A DNA stretch of 23,248 nucleotides from Nitrospinota bacterium (lineage in GTDB: Bacteria; JAUXIQ01), in the NCBI GenBank assembly GCA_030620925.1, contig JAUXIQ010000004.1, forward strand, positions 1 through 23,248, given 5' to 3'. Under the pieces are notes generated by a model. It was not told the DNA's origin and searched no databases. It saw only the letters and a program-made list of their open reading frames with translations. The stretch's first letter is position 1; every line of letters begins with the position of its first letter. The position numbers and the translations under genes were made by a program. Shown here piece by piece: positions 1-8,212 of this stretch.

Positions 1-135
1 CGCTTCAACGAATTTGCGGAAGGGATCAAGAACCACTGTATTAAATGTGGTATAGAATACCACTCCGTTACCTCCTCCAACCCCGTGGAAGAATTAGTGC
101 TCAGATACCTGAGACAGGGGCGGCACCTCTATTAG
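1..135 (+). CDS. DUF58-family protein, C-terminal fragment
   Basis: The window opens inside a reading frame that runs to a TAG at 133-135 and gives the last 44 residues of a protein; its start lies outside. The tail has the look of the DUF58 C-terminus: an alternating segment (CGIEYHSVTSS), a helix (VEELVLRYL) and a short basic end. DUF58 proteins are usually encoded between a MoxR-type AAA+ ATPase and BatA-like VWA membrane proteins, and such a VWA gene follows 52 nt downstream. The assignment rests mainly on this context plus the short tail, so the family call is moderate. Cellular role is likely assembly or activation of envelope or metal-dependent complexes together with MoxR, which is inference from the family. 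Confidence 0.55.
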   Translation, partial: RFNEFAEGIKNHCIKCGIEYHSVTSSNPVEELVLRYLRQGRHLY

Positions 136-187
136 CTCCGCGAGGCGTGGTTCCAAAAGGAGGCAAGCGCCCCTGAAAGGGAAAAAG

Positions 188-2035
188 ATGAGTCTGGCAA
201 ACCCCTGGGCCCTGATATTGCTCTCATTGATACCCATCATCAGTCTCCTCCACACCCGGAGAATGGAGAGGCGCAGCGTACGCGTGTCCGCACTGTTCCT
301 GTGGGAAGAGGTCCTCAGAGAACAGAGCACCGTCACCGGCCTCAAGAAGTTGAACCTGAACCTCCTCCTCTGGCTGCAGATGGCCGCCGTGGCGGCGCTC
401 GCCCTTGGACTTGCGAAACCGCACCTGTTCACGACAGGAATGCCCGCGGGCAGGGTGGTGCTCATCATGGACGTCAGCGCCAGCATGCGCACCCTGGAGA
501 AAGGAGAGGAAAAGTTCACCGCCGCCAAAAAGGCGGCACACGATCTTATCCGGAGGCTCCCCATCGGTGGCGAAATGATGGTGCTGGAGGCCGGCGCCCA
601 AGCCCGGGTGCGGAGCCATTTCACCGACAAGAAGACGGAATTGCACGATATCGTGGAAAGCATGAAGGCCACCGATGAGCCGGGCCGCCTCCATGCCGCC
701 CTGAACCTCGGGTTGTCCTTCCTCCCGGGCAGAGGTACGGTCTATTTCATCACCGACACCGGGGGAACGGGCCGTTCATTCGACCCACCGGAAAAAGCGG
801 GTAGAAAAGTAAAACCGATCATAGTGGGCGGTATCGGAAAAAACATGGGCATCACCCGCATGGCCCTGAGAAAGAACGAGCGAGGAAGCGGCGGCCGGCA
901 ACTGCTGGTCCGGGTACAAAACTTCACGGACCGGCGAACGGAAACCGGATTGACCATCAACTTGAACGGGTCCCCCATGAACCGGCGCAGGCTGGTCCTG
1001 GAAGCAGATTCCACCAACACCTCCATCTTCCCCCTCCCTGCCTCGTGGACCGGAGAAACGCTCGCCACCCTGAACGTTGACGACGACCTCGCCGCCGATA
1101 ACAACGCCTACGCCGTTACATCCCCTTCTCTAGACCTCAGGGTCCTCCTCGTTACCGGCGGCAACTTTTTCCTGGAGAACGCCCTGTCAGCACACCCCGG
1201 CATCAGCGTTACCAGAATAGCTGAGGTCGATGAACGCCTCCTGGACGAGCTGATGGCCGAACACGATATCGCTGTTTTCGACGGGATACCCGGCCCCAAA
1301 CTGCATACGGGAAGCTACCTGGTGATGGGGACATCGGTTAAAGAACCCGCCATCGAGGTAAAGGGCTTCCCTCCCCTTCCCAGGGCGTATCTCGCTATCC
1401 CCGGCCATCCCCTTCTGGAGCATCTGGAGGGCGAATGGCTGCGCGTGGGGAAGGTCTTTAAGGCCAAGCTGCCCGGGGGTGGAGAATTCGTGTTGGGCCG
1501 AAAGGAGGCCCCGCTCATCTACAGCTATTCCTCTCAAAGTCTCAGGCTCGTCTACTTCGGCTTCAGGCTGAAGGATTCCGACCTGGCCCTCACCCCCGCT
1601 TTTCCCATCCTGTTGGCTAACACTATCAAATGGCTGCAGCCGGAAACGGGAGCGGGGGGAAACCGACAGGTGCTCACCGGAGACAGCTATCGAGCCGATT
1701 TCGGCCCCCGGGCGGAGGAAGCGGTTATCGATGGGCCATGGGGAAAATTCACCGTCCCCCTGCATGAGGGGCGTCTCCAATTTCGCCGCGTGAGGCGGGC
1801 GGGTTTTTACAAGGTGAGAGCAGGCGGGAAAGAACACCGCTTCGCGGCCAATCTGTTCGATGAAAAAGAGTCCGACCCCAGGCCCGGGGTCGACGGGCCG
1901 AAATCGACATCCTCCGGCGCCTTTCTTAAAGGGAAACGAGAGGCACTGAACCCCGTCTGGCGCTACCTCCTTCTATCAGCCCTGGCCTTCGTTGCGCTGG
2001 AAACCTTTTTGTTAACCCGAAAAACCGGCTTATAG
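188..2035 (+). CDS. BatA-like VWA-domain membrane protein
   Basis: 615 residues. The N-terminus matches the BatA (aerotolerance) double-membrane-segment domain: hydrophobic stretches at about residues 6-22 and 57-78 flank a basic loop. A von Willebrand A domain follows at about 88-260, with an intact MIDAS start D95-V-S-A-S and a second metal-site region around T189-D-T. The middle is a beta-rich region of unknown role, and a last hydrophobic segment lies near residues 592-610, so the bulk probably faces the periplasm between membrane anchors. A GAAAGGG sequence 6 nt before the ATG is the nearest ribosome site; a stronger AAAAGGAGG lies 24 nt upstream, too far to serve this start. The next gene begins 1 nt after the stop. 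Such proteins work with MoxR/DUF58 partners; the substrate is unknown. Confidence 0.85.
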   Translation: MSLANPWALILLSLIPIISLLHTRRMERRSVRVSALFLWEEVLREQSTVTGLKKLNLNLLLWLQMAAVAALALGLAKPHLFTTGMPAGRVVLIMDVSASMRTLEKGEEKFTAAKKAAHDLIRRLPIGGEMMVLEAGAQARVRSHFTDKKTELHDIVESMKATDEPGRLHAALNLGLSFLPGRGTVYFITDTGGTGRSFDPPEKAGRKVKPIIVGGIGKNMGITRMALRKNERGSGGRQLLVRVQNFTDRRTETGLTINLNGSPMNRRRLVLEADSTNTSIFPLPASWTGETLATLNVDDDLAADNNAYAVTSPSLDLRVLLVTGGNFFLENALSAHPGISVTRIAEVDERLLDELMAEHDIAVFDGIPGPKLHTGSYLVMGTSVKEPAIEVKGFPPLPRAYLAIPGHPLLEHLEGEWLRVGKVFKAKLPGGGEFVLGRKEAPLIYSYSSQSLRLVYFGFRLKDSDLALTPAFPILLANTIKWLQPETGAGGNRQVLTGDSYRADFGPRAEEAVIDGPWGKFTVPLHEGRLQFRRVRRAGFYKVRAGGKEHRFAANLFDEKESDPRPGVDGPKSTSSGAFLKGKREALNPVWRYLLLSALAFVALETFLLTRKTGL

Positions 2036-2036
2036 C

Positions 2037-4634
2037 ATGGAACTGGAAAGACCCTTATACCTTCTTTTATTATTGATCGTTCCGCTCATTTTTTTACTGC
2101 GCTTTCGATACGGCAAAAGATTTTCCGGCAGACGCGAAAGAGCGTCTTTCATCCTCAAGGCGGCCGCCATATCCTTCCTGTCGCTGTCCCTGGCCGGACT
2201 CACCGGAACCGGCGGAGACGTTAAGGTCAACGCCGTTTATGCCGTGGATGTTTCCAGGAGTATGGGCGAAGGGCCTCCGGAAGAATTCCTGAACAAAGTA
2301 TCCCAAGCCACCCGGAGGCACCCTGAGGCGCGCAACGCCGGCGTCATCCTCTTTGGCAGAGGCTCGAAATCCGTCGCCCTTCCCGGACCGGCCGCCGCCA
2401 ATCCAACACCCCCCGAAACCCCTACCGGCGGACCCTTGACCGCAGGGACGGACATCGCCGGTGCGTTGCGGCGGGCTTCCGGCCTTCTCGAGGAAGAGAC
2501 CGTCAATCGGGTAGTCTTGTTCACCGACGGCAGACAGACGGAGGGGGACGCCGCAGCCGCAGCCGAGGCGCTGCGCGCCTTGGGCGGAGAGCTGATAGTG
2601 GTGTCTCCTGAGCGGCCGACGGGCCGAAAAGAAGTGGCCATCGAGGGTCTGCGAGCGCCGGGCAGGGTCAAGGCCATGGAGCCCTTCAAACTGTTAGTCA
2701 CCATAAACAGCGAGGGGCGGGTAGCAGCCGGGCTGGACGTTTTCAGGGACGGGCTGCTCTCCACCTCCCGTGAGATCGAGCTCAGGGCGGGTCTCAACAG
2801 TCTTCAGCTTAAGGACGTGATTGCGGAAGAGGGGTTACACCACTATCGTGCGCTGGTTCGGCCGCCTGAAGACGGCATGGCGGAAAATAACAGCTATGAG
2901 ACCTTCGTGGAGGTGGTTCACAAACCAGTTGTCCTGCTGGTTCACGGGGATGAGGAAGAATCCCGCTTTCTGCTCGAAGCGCTGCACTCTCAGGGGTTCA
3001 ACGTAGTGAGCGGCGGCGCGGAAATGCTACCCACGCGCTATCTTGAGTATACCGGCTACGCGGCCATAATCCTGCAAAACGTCTCCGGCCTCAGCATCTC
3101 CCGGGGTAAAATGGAAATGATTGAGAGGTACGTGAGAGATGCGGGGGGCGGGCTGGCGGTAATAGGGGGAGGTCGGAGCCTTGACCCCGGCTATTACCGC
3201 AGTCCATTGGAAAGGCTGCTGCCGGTTACCCTGGATTCGCCGTCCGAACTGGCCGCACCCGCAGTAGCGCTGGTGCTGGTCATCGACAAGTCGGACAGCA
3301 TGGGCGCCGAGGCGGGGAACACCAATAAACTCGAGCTGGCCAAGCTGGCCTCTTACAACGCCGTGGGATTGATGCGTCCCTTCGACAGGGTGGGCCTTCT
3401 GGCTTTCGACTCGCATCATTTCTGGGCGGTGCCCATGATATGGGCCCGGGAACACCTGAAAGTCGCCCAGAGACTCAGAACCATCACCACCGGCGGCGGC
3501 ACCGATCTCCAACCGGCCCTGAAGGAAGCGTATGACCGGCTCCTGGCGGAAAATTCCGCCATCAAGCACGTGCTCATCCTCTCTGACGGGCTAACCGAAG
3601 ACAGGGGGTTCGATGAGCTGGTAAGGGCAATGGTCTCGGATAAGATAACCGTATCCACTGTGGCCATGGGCCACGACGCCGACGCCGGACTCATGGAGCG
3701 CATAGCCGTAAACGGCGGCGGGCGCTACTATTTCGCCGACGACCCTGAAAATGTTCCCACAATATTTCTAACCGAAACCCTGCTCATCTCCCGCAGGATG
3801 GTTGTGGAAGGCGAAATAACCCCGCTCCCCACCCGGACTCATGACTTCCTGAAAGGTATAGACGTCGCCTCCTTGCCGACCCTGAAAGGATATATCCGCA
3901 CCTACCCCAAAGAGAACTCCCGCATCGTCCTGGTTTCAAACCAGAACGACCCCCTCCTCGTCGACTGGCAATACGGGCTGGGGAAAGTGGCGGTATTCAC
4001 ATCAGACCTCTCCCATGTGTGGGGGGCCGGATGGGTGCGATGGAAAGACTTCGGGAAGTTCGCCGCCCAGCTGGTGCGTAACGTTTCATCCCCTCCCGCG
4101 CCCCATCAAGTGGAACTATCCCACCGGGTGGATAGAAATAAAGGCCGGATTACCGTAGACCTTTACGACCAGGAGGATGAGTTCATGAACCTGATGGCTC
4201 TGAAAGGGAAGCTGATTTCCCCTTACAGCGAGGTTCAGAAGCTGAACTTCACTCAGAGCGCCCCCGGACGATACGATACTGAGTTCAGCGCCGGCCCGCC
4301 GGGACCATACTTCATCAGCCTCTACGGTCGGAGCGGCATCCACAACCTCTCCCCGTACACGGTCGGCTTCGCAGTCCCTTACAGAACCGAATACGCCTCA
4401 TGGGGCGCTGATGTGGAATTTCTGTCGGAACTCGCCGCGGCCGGAGGGGGAAAAGTGGTGAACTTGCAGGAAATGGAGCGGGAAATATACCGCTCTCCAA
4501 CCAGAGGGGGCACTATAGAGCTGTGGCCCTTCCTTGCATTTGTTGCATTAATATGCTATTTCCTGAGCGTCCTGTCGGCGAAATGGCCGTGGTCCGGGCG
4601 AAGTCAGACTCAATCCCAACATCAAGAGCAATGA
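2037..4634 (+). CDS. Double-VWA membrane protein with amidotransferase-like domain
   Basis: 865 residues. Two hydrophobic segments (about 5-21 and 38-56) lead into a first VWA domain with MIDAS D71-V-S-R-S and a TDG at 163-165. Residues about 297-400 look like the class I glutamine amidotransferase-like fold often found in this family (LLVHGDEEES start, glycine-rich AGGGLAVIGGG), without an obvious catalytic triad. A second VWA domain at about 408-580 has MIDAS D417-K-S-D-S, GGTD at 487-490 and SDG at 516-518, so both metal sites look intact. A beta-rich region and a final membrane segment (about 828-848) close the protein. The ATG lies 1 nt after the preceding stop, and the stop overlaps the next start as ATGA. 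Probably an envelope scaffold or metal-dependent adhesion protein; the partner is not known. Confidence 0.85.
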   Translation: MELERPLYLLLLLIVPLIFLLRFRYGKRFSGRRERASFILKAAAISFLSLSLAGLTGTGGDVKVNAVYAVDVSRSMGEGPPEEFLNKVSQATRRHPEARNAGVILFGRGSKSVALPGPAAANPTPPETPTGGPLTAGTDIAGALRRASGLLEEETVNRVVLFTDGRQTEGDAAAAAEALRALGGELIVVSPERPTGRKEVAIEGLRAPGRVKAMEPFKLLVTINSEGRVAAGLDVFRDGLLSTSREIELRAGLNSLQLKDVIAEEGLHHYRALVRPPEDGMAENNSYETFVEVVHKPVVLLVHGDEEESRFLLEALHSQGFNVVSGGAEMLPTRYLEYTGYAAIILQNVSGLSISRGKMEMIERYVRDAGGGLAVIGGGRSLDPGYYRSPLERLLPVTLDSPSELAAPAVALVLVIDKSDSMGAEAGNTNKLELAKLASYNAVGLMRPFDRVGLLAFDSHHFWAVPMIWAREHLKVAQRLRTITTGGGTDLQPALKEAYDRLLAENSAIKHVLILSDGLTEDRGFDELVRAMVSDKITVSTVAMGHDADAGLMERIAVNGGGRYYFADDPENVPTIFLTETLLISRRMVVEGEITPLPTRTHDFLKGIDVASLPTLKGYIRTYPKENSRIVLVSNQNDPLLVDWQYGLGKVAVFTSDLSHVWGAGWVRWKDFGKFAAQLVRNVSSPPAPHQVELSHRVDRNKGRITVDLYDQEDEFMNLMALKGKLISPYSEVQKLNFTQSAPGRYDTEFSAGPPGPYFISLYGRSGIHNLSPYTVGFAVPYRTEYASWGADVEFLSELAAAGGGKVVNLQEMEREIYRSPTRGGTIELWPFLAFVALICYFLSVLSAKWPWSGRSQTQSQHQEQ

Positions 4635-5953
4635 AACAGGTGCACAAACTCCATAAGAGTATTTATATTGCAGCTCTATCAACGGCCCTCACGATCTGTG
4701 CGCCTCCGCCGACAGATGCCGCGTGTCAGGGCTCCAGGGCCCGGGAAGGGGTCTGCGACGATCAGATAAACATCGGTTCCAGCGTTGTCCTCACCGGGCC
4801 TCTGGCCGACTGGGGGAACAGCATCGCCCGCAGAGGCCCCAGAGCATACTTCAACATGATCAACGAGCGGGGAGGCATCCACGGACGAAAGATCAACTAT
4901 ATCATCTATAACGATTCCTACAGGCCGGAGAGAGCGCTGGCCAACGTGAAGAAGCTCATTCAAAAAGACCGCGTCCTCTGCATCCTGTTACAGACGGGAA
5001 CCATCACCACCAGAGTCTCATACAAGTACGTGACGGAAGAGAAAAATGTCCCGTTCATGTTCCCCGCCTCAGGCTCGCATTTCTGGACATCTCCCCTAAA
5101 ACCCAGAGTGTTCCCCCTCTCCCCTTCTTTTTCCATGCAGACCTACATCCTCATAGACTACCTGGTGCTCACCAGGGGATACAAAAAGATAGGGATATTT
5201 TACCAGGACGGCCCCTTCGGCCACGAAATCCTGATACCCGCGATCCAGAGGCTCAAAGACCACGGCCTTAAACCGGCGGGGCAAGAGAAGCTGAAGACTA
5301 ACGAGTTCGAGGTCGGCGGACAACTGCTGAAACTACGCCGCGAGGGCGCCGAGGCGGTAGTGCTGGCAGTGCCTTACAACTTCGCCTTCAGGTTTATACG
5401 AGAAGCCAGGAAAGTGGACTGGAAAGTGCAGATGGGGGGCATAAGTTTAACCGGTCTGCAGGCCCTGCTGACCATGGCACGGGATGCCGCCGTCGGTTAT
5501 GTGAACGTCATGACCGTGCCCCAAGCGCGCTACGCCACCGGTCCGGCCATGGAGGAGTATAGAAGCTGGCTCGGCAAAGAATTCTCCGACGCTGCTTTCA
5601 ACTCCAGCTCGCTCACCGGCTGGTGGGCGGCCAAACTTCTGACCGAAATCCTGCGCCGATCGGGAAGAGACCTTTCGCGGGATAACATGATAAAGGCCGC
5701 GGAGAACATCCGCGGCTATGAAACCGGCATAACCGGCCCCGTCTCCTTTTATCCTCACGACCACTCGGGCACCACCGCCGGATTTATCGCAGTGGCCGTC
5801 CCCACCGAGGGCGGCCCCCCCCGGTTCGTCCCCCTGGGCTCCGGCCCCGCTGAAGGGCCTGCGGCATCGCCCCTGTGGATAAGCTCCTGGGGAAAGTCGG
5901 TGGAGGAGGTAAAGCCCCTGTTCAACTCCTTCAAAAAGTTCACCGACAAATGA
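4631..5953 (+). CDS. Branched-chain-amino-acid-type ABC substrate-binding protein
   Basis: 440 residues from the ATG at 4631, chosen because it overlaps the upstream stop as ATGA and begins a clean Sec signal peptide (basic MKQVHKLHK, hydrophobic core, cleavage near PTDA-ACQG). An in-frame start at 4523 would put about 36 residues inside the previous gene and was not used. The mature protein has the type I periplasmic binding fold of the LivJ/Peripla_BP_6 family: INIGSSVVLTGPLADWG opening strand, a ligand-binding Ser/Thr region near ASGSHFW, and a YKKIGIFYQDGPFG segment starting the second lobe. No permease or ATPase genes follow; a repeat-filled gap begins 1 nt after the stop. A transport role would need partners elsewhere; a sensory role with the VWA proteins is an alternative inferred from the operon only. 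Confidence 0.85.
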   Translation: MKQVHKLHKSIYIAALSTALTICAPPPTDAACQGSRAREGVCDDQINIGSSVVLTGPLADWGNSIARRGPRAYFNMINERGGIHGRKINYIIYNDSYRPERALANVKKLIQKDRVLCILLQTGTITTRVSYKYVTEEKNVPFMFPASGSHFWTSPLKPRVFPLSPSFSMQTYILIDYLVLTRGYKKIGIFYQDGPFGHEILIPAIQRLKDHGLKPAGQEKLKTNEFEVGGQLLKLRREGAEAVVLAVPYNFAFRFIREARKVDWKVQMGGISLTGLQALLTMARDAAVGYVNVMTVPQARYATGPAMEEYRSWLGKEFSDAAFNSSSLTGWWAAKLLTEILRRSGRDLSRDNMIKAAENIRGYETGITGPVSFYPHDHSGTTAGFIAVAVPTEGGPPRFVPLGSGPAEGPAASPLWISSWGKSVEEVKPLFNSFKKFTDK

Positions 5954-5954
5954 A

Positions 5955-6010
5955 GCGTAGGGGCGGGTTTAAAACCCGCCCTATTGGGGCGTATGCAATA
6001 CGCCCCTACC
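5955..6010. repeat. Palindromic repeat A, copy 1
   Basis: 56-bp unit identical to 6226-6281. It consists of two hairpins in series: arms GGGCGGGTTT and AAACCCGCCC around one A, then arms GGGGCGTAT and ATACGCCCC around GCA. The outer ends are GTAGGGGCG and CGCCCCTAC, themselves inverted. It starts 1 nt after the stop codon of the binding-protein gene, so its first hairpin could act as a transcription or mRNA end. Confidence 0.9.
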
Positions 6011-6118
6011 CCCTGTTTATCCCGGCGATTTAAGGGATTGTATTCACCCTTTGAACGGGCGATCATCCCGCCACACGCGGGACTTGCCCCTATGACAACC
6101 AACTGGTTACTAGAGTCT

Positions 6119-6174
6119 CCCTCCCTTGACCCCGCCACACGCGGGGCAGGCATGGAGGGATTAAGGGAGGGTGA
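6119..6174. repeat. Repeat B, copy 1, with 9-bp inverted ends
   Basis: Begins CCCTCCCTTGACCCC and ends GGATTAAGGGAGGGTGA; the ends CCCTCCCTT and AAGGGAGGG are exact inverted repeats. The middle holds a smaller hairpin, CCCCGC with GCGGGG around CACAC. A related copy with a different middle lies at 21275-21333. Resembles a short non-coding mobile repeat, but no transposase partner was seen. Confidence 0.75.
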
Positions 6175-6195
6175 ATAAGGGCGCCTGTCCCGCGG

Positions 6196-6222
6196 CCTCT
6201 ACGAATACCAAACCACCAAGGC
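6196..6222 (+). repeat. Repeat C, 27 bp, inverted partner at 12046-12072
   Basis: Starts CCTCTACGAATACC and ends CCACCAAGGC. All 27 bases recur as the exact reverse complement at 12046-12072, and in both places the unit is joined to a GTAGGGGCGG-type repeat, so the two form a larger shared element in opposite orientation. Confidence 0.85.
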
Positions 6223-6225
6223 GCT

Positions 6226-6281
6226 GCGTAGGGGCGGGTTTAAAACCCGCCCTATTGGGGCGTATGCAATACGCCCCTACC
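6226..6281. repeat. Palindromic repeat A, copy 2
   Basis: Perfect 56-bp direct copy of the unit at 5955-6010, same orientation, 271 bp further on. Flanking sequence differs on both sides, which fixes the unit boundaries at this length. Confidence 0.9.
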
Positions 6282-6418
6282 TCGCTGATCGCGCCTGTCC
6301 CGCGCACCGCGGGACTACGGAATAAAATTGTTGTAGGCCCGGCGGCTAGCCGCTGTTTGATGACGCCCGAAAGGCGCTTCTGCTGTTGATTAATAAGTCC
6401 CCGCATCGAGCTTTTAGG

Positions 6419-6450
6419 TTGACATCGGGTCCGATTTTCTTTAGTTATCT
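6419..6450 (+). promoter_or_regulatory. Possible weak promoter of the fabK-like operon
   Basis: A perfect -35 hexamer TTGACA lies at 6419-6424, just where the repeats end. The -10 is poor: TAGTTA at 6442-6447 (17-nt spacer) or AGTTAT one base later. The leader to the ATG would be about 110 nt and contains the hairpin GTCCG-AAAG-CGGAC at 6527-6540. Confidence 0.3.
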
Positions 6451-6563
6451 AACAATCAGTAACGCCTGGCAATGAGAGGGAGGATAAGTCTATCGGGGAA
6501 TTTTCAGACCGGTAATAGCTCAAGAAGTCCGAAAGCGGACGATCATCAATTCAGGAGTGGAAT

Positions 6564-7508
6564 ATGAAAACGCGAATCACAGAACTGCTGGGAATAAAGT
6601 ATCCCATAATACAGGGCGCCATGGCCTGGGTATCTTACCCCCAGTTGGTGGCGGCGGTCTCCAACGCAGGCGGGTTAGGAATCCTGGCAGGCACCATGTA
6701 TGAACCCGTAGAGCTGAGGAGCGCCATACAGGAGATTAAAAACCTCACGGATAAACCGTTCGGCGTAAACCTGCTGGCAGGGTCTCCGATAATCGAACAG
6801 AACATGGACGTCATCATGGAGGAAAAACCCGTCGCCGTGACCTACGGTATCGGTAATCCTGGAGCCATAATCAAAAAGGTTAAACAGACCGATATCAAAG
6901 CCATTCCGGTAATTCCTTCCGTAAAACATGCCTTGCGGGCGGAGAATGACGGCGCCGACGCCATGGTAATCTCGGGCATGGAAGGCGGCGGGCACGTGGG
7001 TTACATCGGCACCCTGCCCCTGGTCCCTCAGGTGGCGGATGCAGTCAAAATACCCATTCTGGCGGCGGGGGGCATAGCCGACGGTCGCGGGCTGGCCGCT
7101 TCCCTGGCGCTGGGTGCTGAAGGGATACAGATGGGTTCCCGCTTCGTGGTGTGCCAGGAATCGCCGGTGCCTTTGAACATCAAAGAGAAGGTCATGGAGT
7201 CCAAAATTGAGGAAACCGTGATCACGGGAAACATAACCGGCCTGCGCTGCCGGGTGCTCAAGAACAGGCTGGCCGAGGAATTCTTGAAGCTGGAGGAGCT
7301 TAACTCGTCCAAGGAAGTGATGTCCGCTTTCGGCATGGGCAAGATGCGGCAGGCTTTCGTTTACGGGGATGAAGTGGACGGCTCCATAATGATAGGCCAG
7401 GTCTGCGGCTTGATAAAGGGAATACCTACCTGCAAGGAGCTAATGGAAGGGATCGTCCGCGATGCCGAGGAATACCTGGAGCGCGGCCTGGGGTTGATAA
7501 AAAGCTGA
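6564..7508 (+). CDS. fabK: FabK-type enoyl-ACP reductase / nitronate monooxygenase family flavoprotein
   Basis: 314 residues, the usual length for FabK. The start MKTRITELLGIKYPI with QGAMAW is close to the FabK N-terminus, and the FMN barrel motifs follow: AGGLGILAG near 35-43, GMEGGGHVG at 138-146 containing the conserved His144, and AAGGIADGRG near 167-176. FabK reduces enoyl-acyl carrier protein in fatty acid synthesis with FMN and NAD(P)H in the cytoplasm. Related nitronate monooxygenases share the fold, so a role on another enoyl substrate is possible, especially because the next genes encode an Fe-S protein (5 nt away) and an enoyl-CoA hydratase. The ribosome site AGGAGTGG stands 4 nt before the ATG. 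Confidence 0.8.
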   Translation: MKTRITELLGIKYPIIQGAMAWVSYPQLVAAVSNAGGLGILAGTMYEPVELRSAIQEIKNLTDKPFGVNLLAGSPIIEQNMDVIMEEKPVAVTYGIGNPGAIIKKVKQTDIKAIPVIPSVKHALRAENDGADAMVISGMEGGGHVGYIGTLPLVPQVADAVKIPILAAGGIADGRGLAASLALGAEGIQMGSRFVVCQESPVPLNIKEKVMESKIEETVITGNITGLRCRVLKNRLAEEFLKLEELNSSKEVMSAFGMGKMRQAFVYGDEVDGSIMIGQVCGLIKGIPTCKELMEGIVRDAEEYLERGLGLIKS

Positions 7509-7513
7509 TAACC

Positions 7514-8212
7514 ATGGCTCGGGAAAAGGAAAACTACAGCGAACTCCAGGAACTGGCGGAGAAGTGGGGAGCGGCCCTCTTCGGGGCGGGCGAGGCGGGC
7601 CGGCTGCTGCAATCCTCTCCGCATATGACGCCTGCATTATCTTCCGGGCTGGAAAAGACGATCTCCATGGGGATACTCCTGTCGCGTAAGATACTGGAGG
7701 ACATTCAGGACCACCCCACCAAGCTCTACTTCTACCATTACCGTCGAGTCAACAACGCCCTGGACCAGCTTGCGGTAATCGTTGCCAACCGCATACAATC
7801 CCTAGGCTATCAGGCCCTGCCTGTGCCCGCCTCCCAGACCGCGGACTGGGAGAAGCAGACCGGTCTCGTTTCACACAGGGAGATGGCCCATGCCGCCGGC
7901 CTGGGCTTCAGGGGGCTGAACAGCCTGCTGGTCAACCCCCGCCGCGGGGCCCAGGTGCGACTGGTCACTGTACTCACCGACATGCCGCTCGAGGCCGATC
8001 GGCCCCTGGAGGAAAACCACTGCGCAAGCTGCATGGCCTGCGTGTCCTTATGCCCTGCGGGCGCCATCGGCGAAAGGCCGGAGGATTTCGACCGCTGGGC
8101 ATGCTACGAAAAACTGAAAGAGTTCTCTAAAACACACAACATAGGCCACCATATATGCGGAATCTGCGTCAAGGCCTGCTCCGGCGCGGTCCGAGAGGGG
8201 AGCACGACATGA
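7514..8212 (+). CDS. QueG-like double 4Fe-4S protein
   Basis: 232 residues. The N-terminal two thirds resembles the catalytic part of epoxyqueuosine reductase and its relatives: FYHYRRVNNALD near 73-84 and GLGFRGLNSLLVNPRRG near 129-145, followed by LTDMPLEAD. The C-terminus holds two cluster motifs: C170-x2-C173-x2-C176-x3-C180-P, and C215-x2-C218-x3-C222 with C198 nearby. At 232 residues it is shorter than true QueG (often above 300) and lacks its C-terminal HEAT-like part, so it is probably not the tRNA enzyme but a redox partner or reductase of the same superfamily. It sits between a flavin reductase and an enoyl-CoA hydratase and overlaps the latter by 4 nt, which suggests electron transfer in acyl metabolism (inference). 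Confidence 0.75.
   Translation: MAREKENYSELQELAEKWGAALFGAGEAGRLLQSSPHMTPALSSGLEKTISMGILLSRKILEDIQDHPTKLYFYHYRRVNNALDQLAVIVANRIQSLGYQALPVPASQTADWEKQTGLVSHREMAHAAGLGFRGLNSLLVNPRRGAQVRLVTVLTDMPLEADRPLEENHCASCMACVSLCPAGAIGERPEDFDRWACYEKLKEFSKTHNIGHHICGICVKACSGAVREGSTT

Larger units (their letters stand above)
5954..6563. other. Repeat-filled intergenic region
   Basis: About 610 bp with no credible gene. It holds two perfect 56-bp copies of one palindromic element, one copy of a second element bounded by 9-bp inverted ends, a 27-bp sequence that recurs inverted 5.8 kb away, and several smaller GC-rich hairpins such as the perfect palindrome GCGGCTAGCCGC at 6342-6353. Short open frames here encode repeat-derived peptides of the form AYCIRPNRAGFKPAPT and are not treated as genes. 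The last 150 bp are free of repeats and form the leader of the fabK-like gene. Confidence 0.8.

Noticed and set aside
1187-1837. Minus-strand frame of 216 codons
   Set aside because: Antisense to the BatA-like gene, with no ribosome site or family pattern.
4523-4630. Extended N-terminus of the binding protein
   Set aside because: It lies wholly inside the previous gene, contains no signal-peptide features, and the ATG at 4631 starts a clean signal peptide in an ATGA overlap.
5755-6406. Minus-strand frames encoding AYCIRPNRAGFKPAPT-type peptides
   Set aside because: The peptides are read from the palindromic repeat A and recur wherever it does; no ribosome sites and no independent protein signal.
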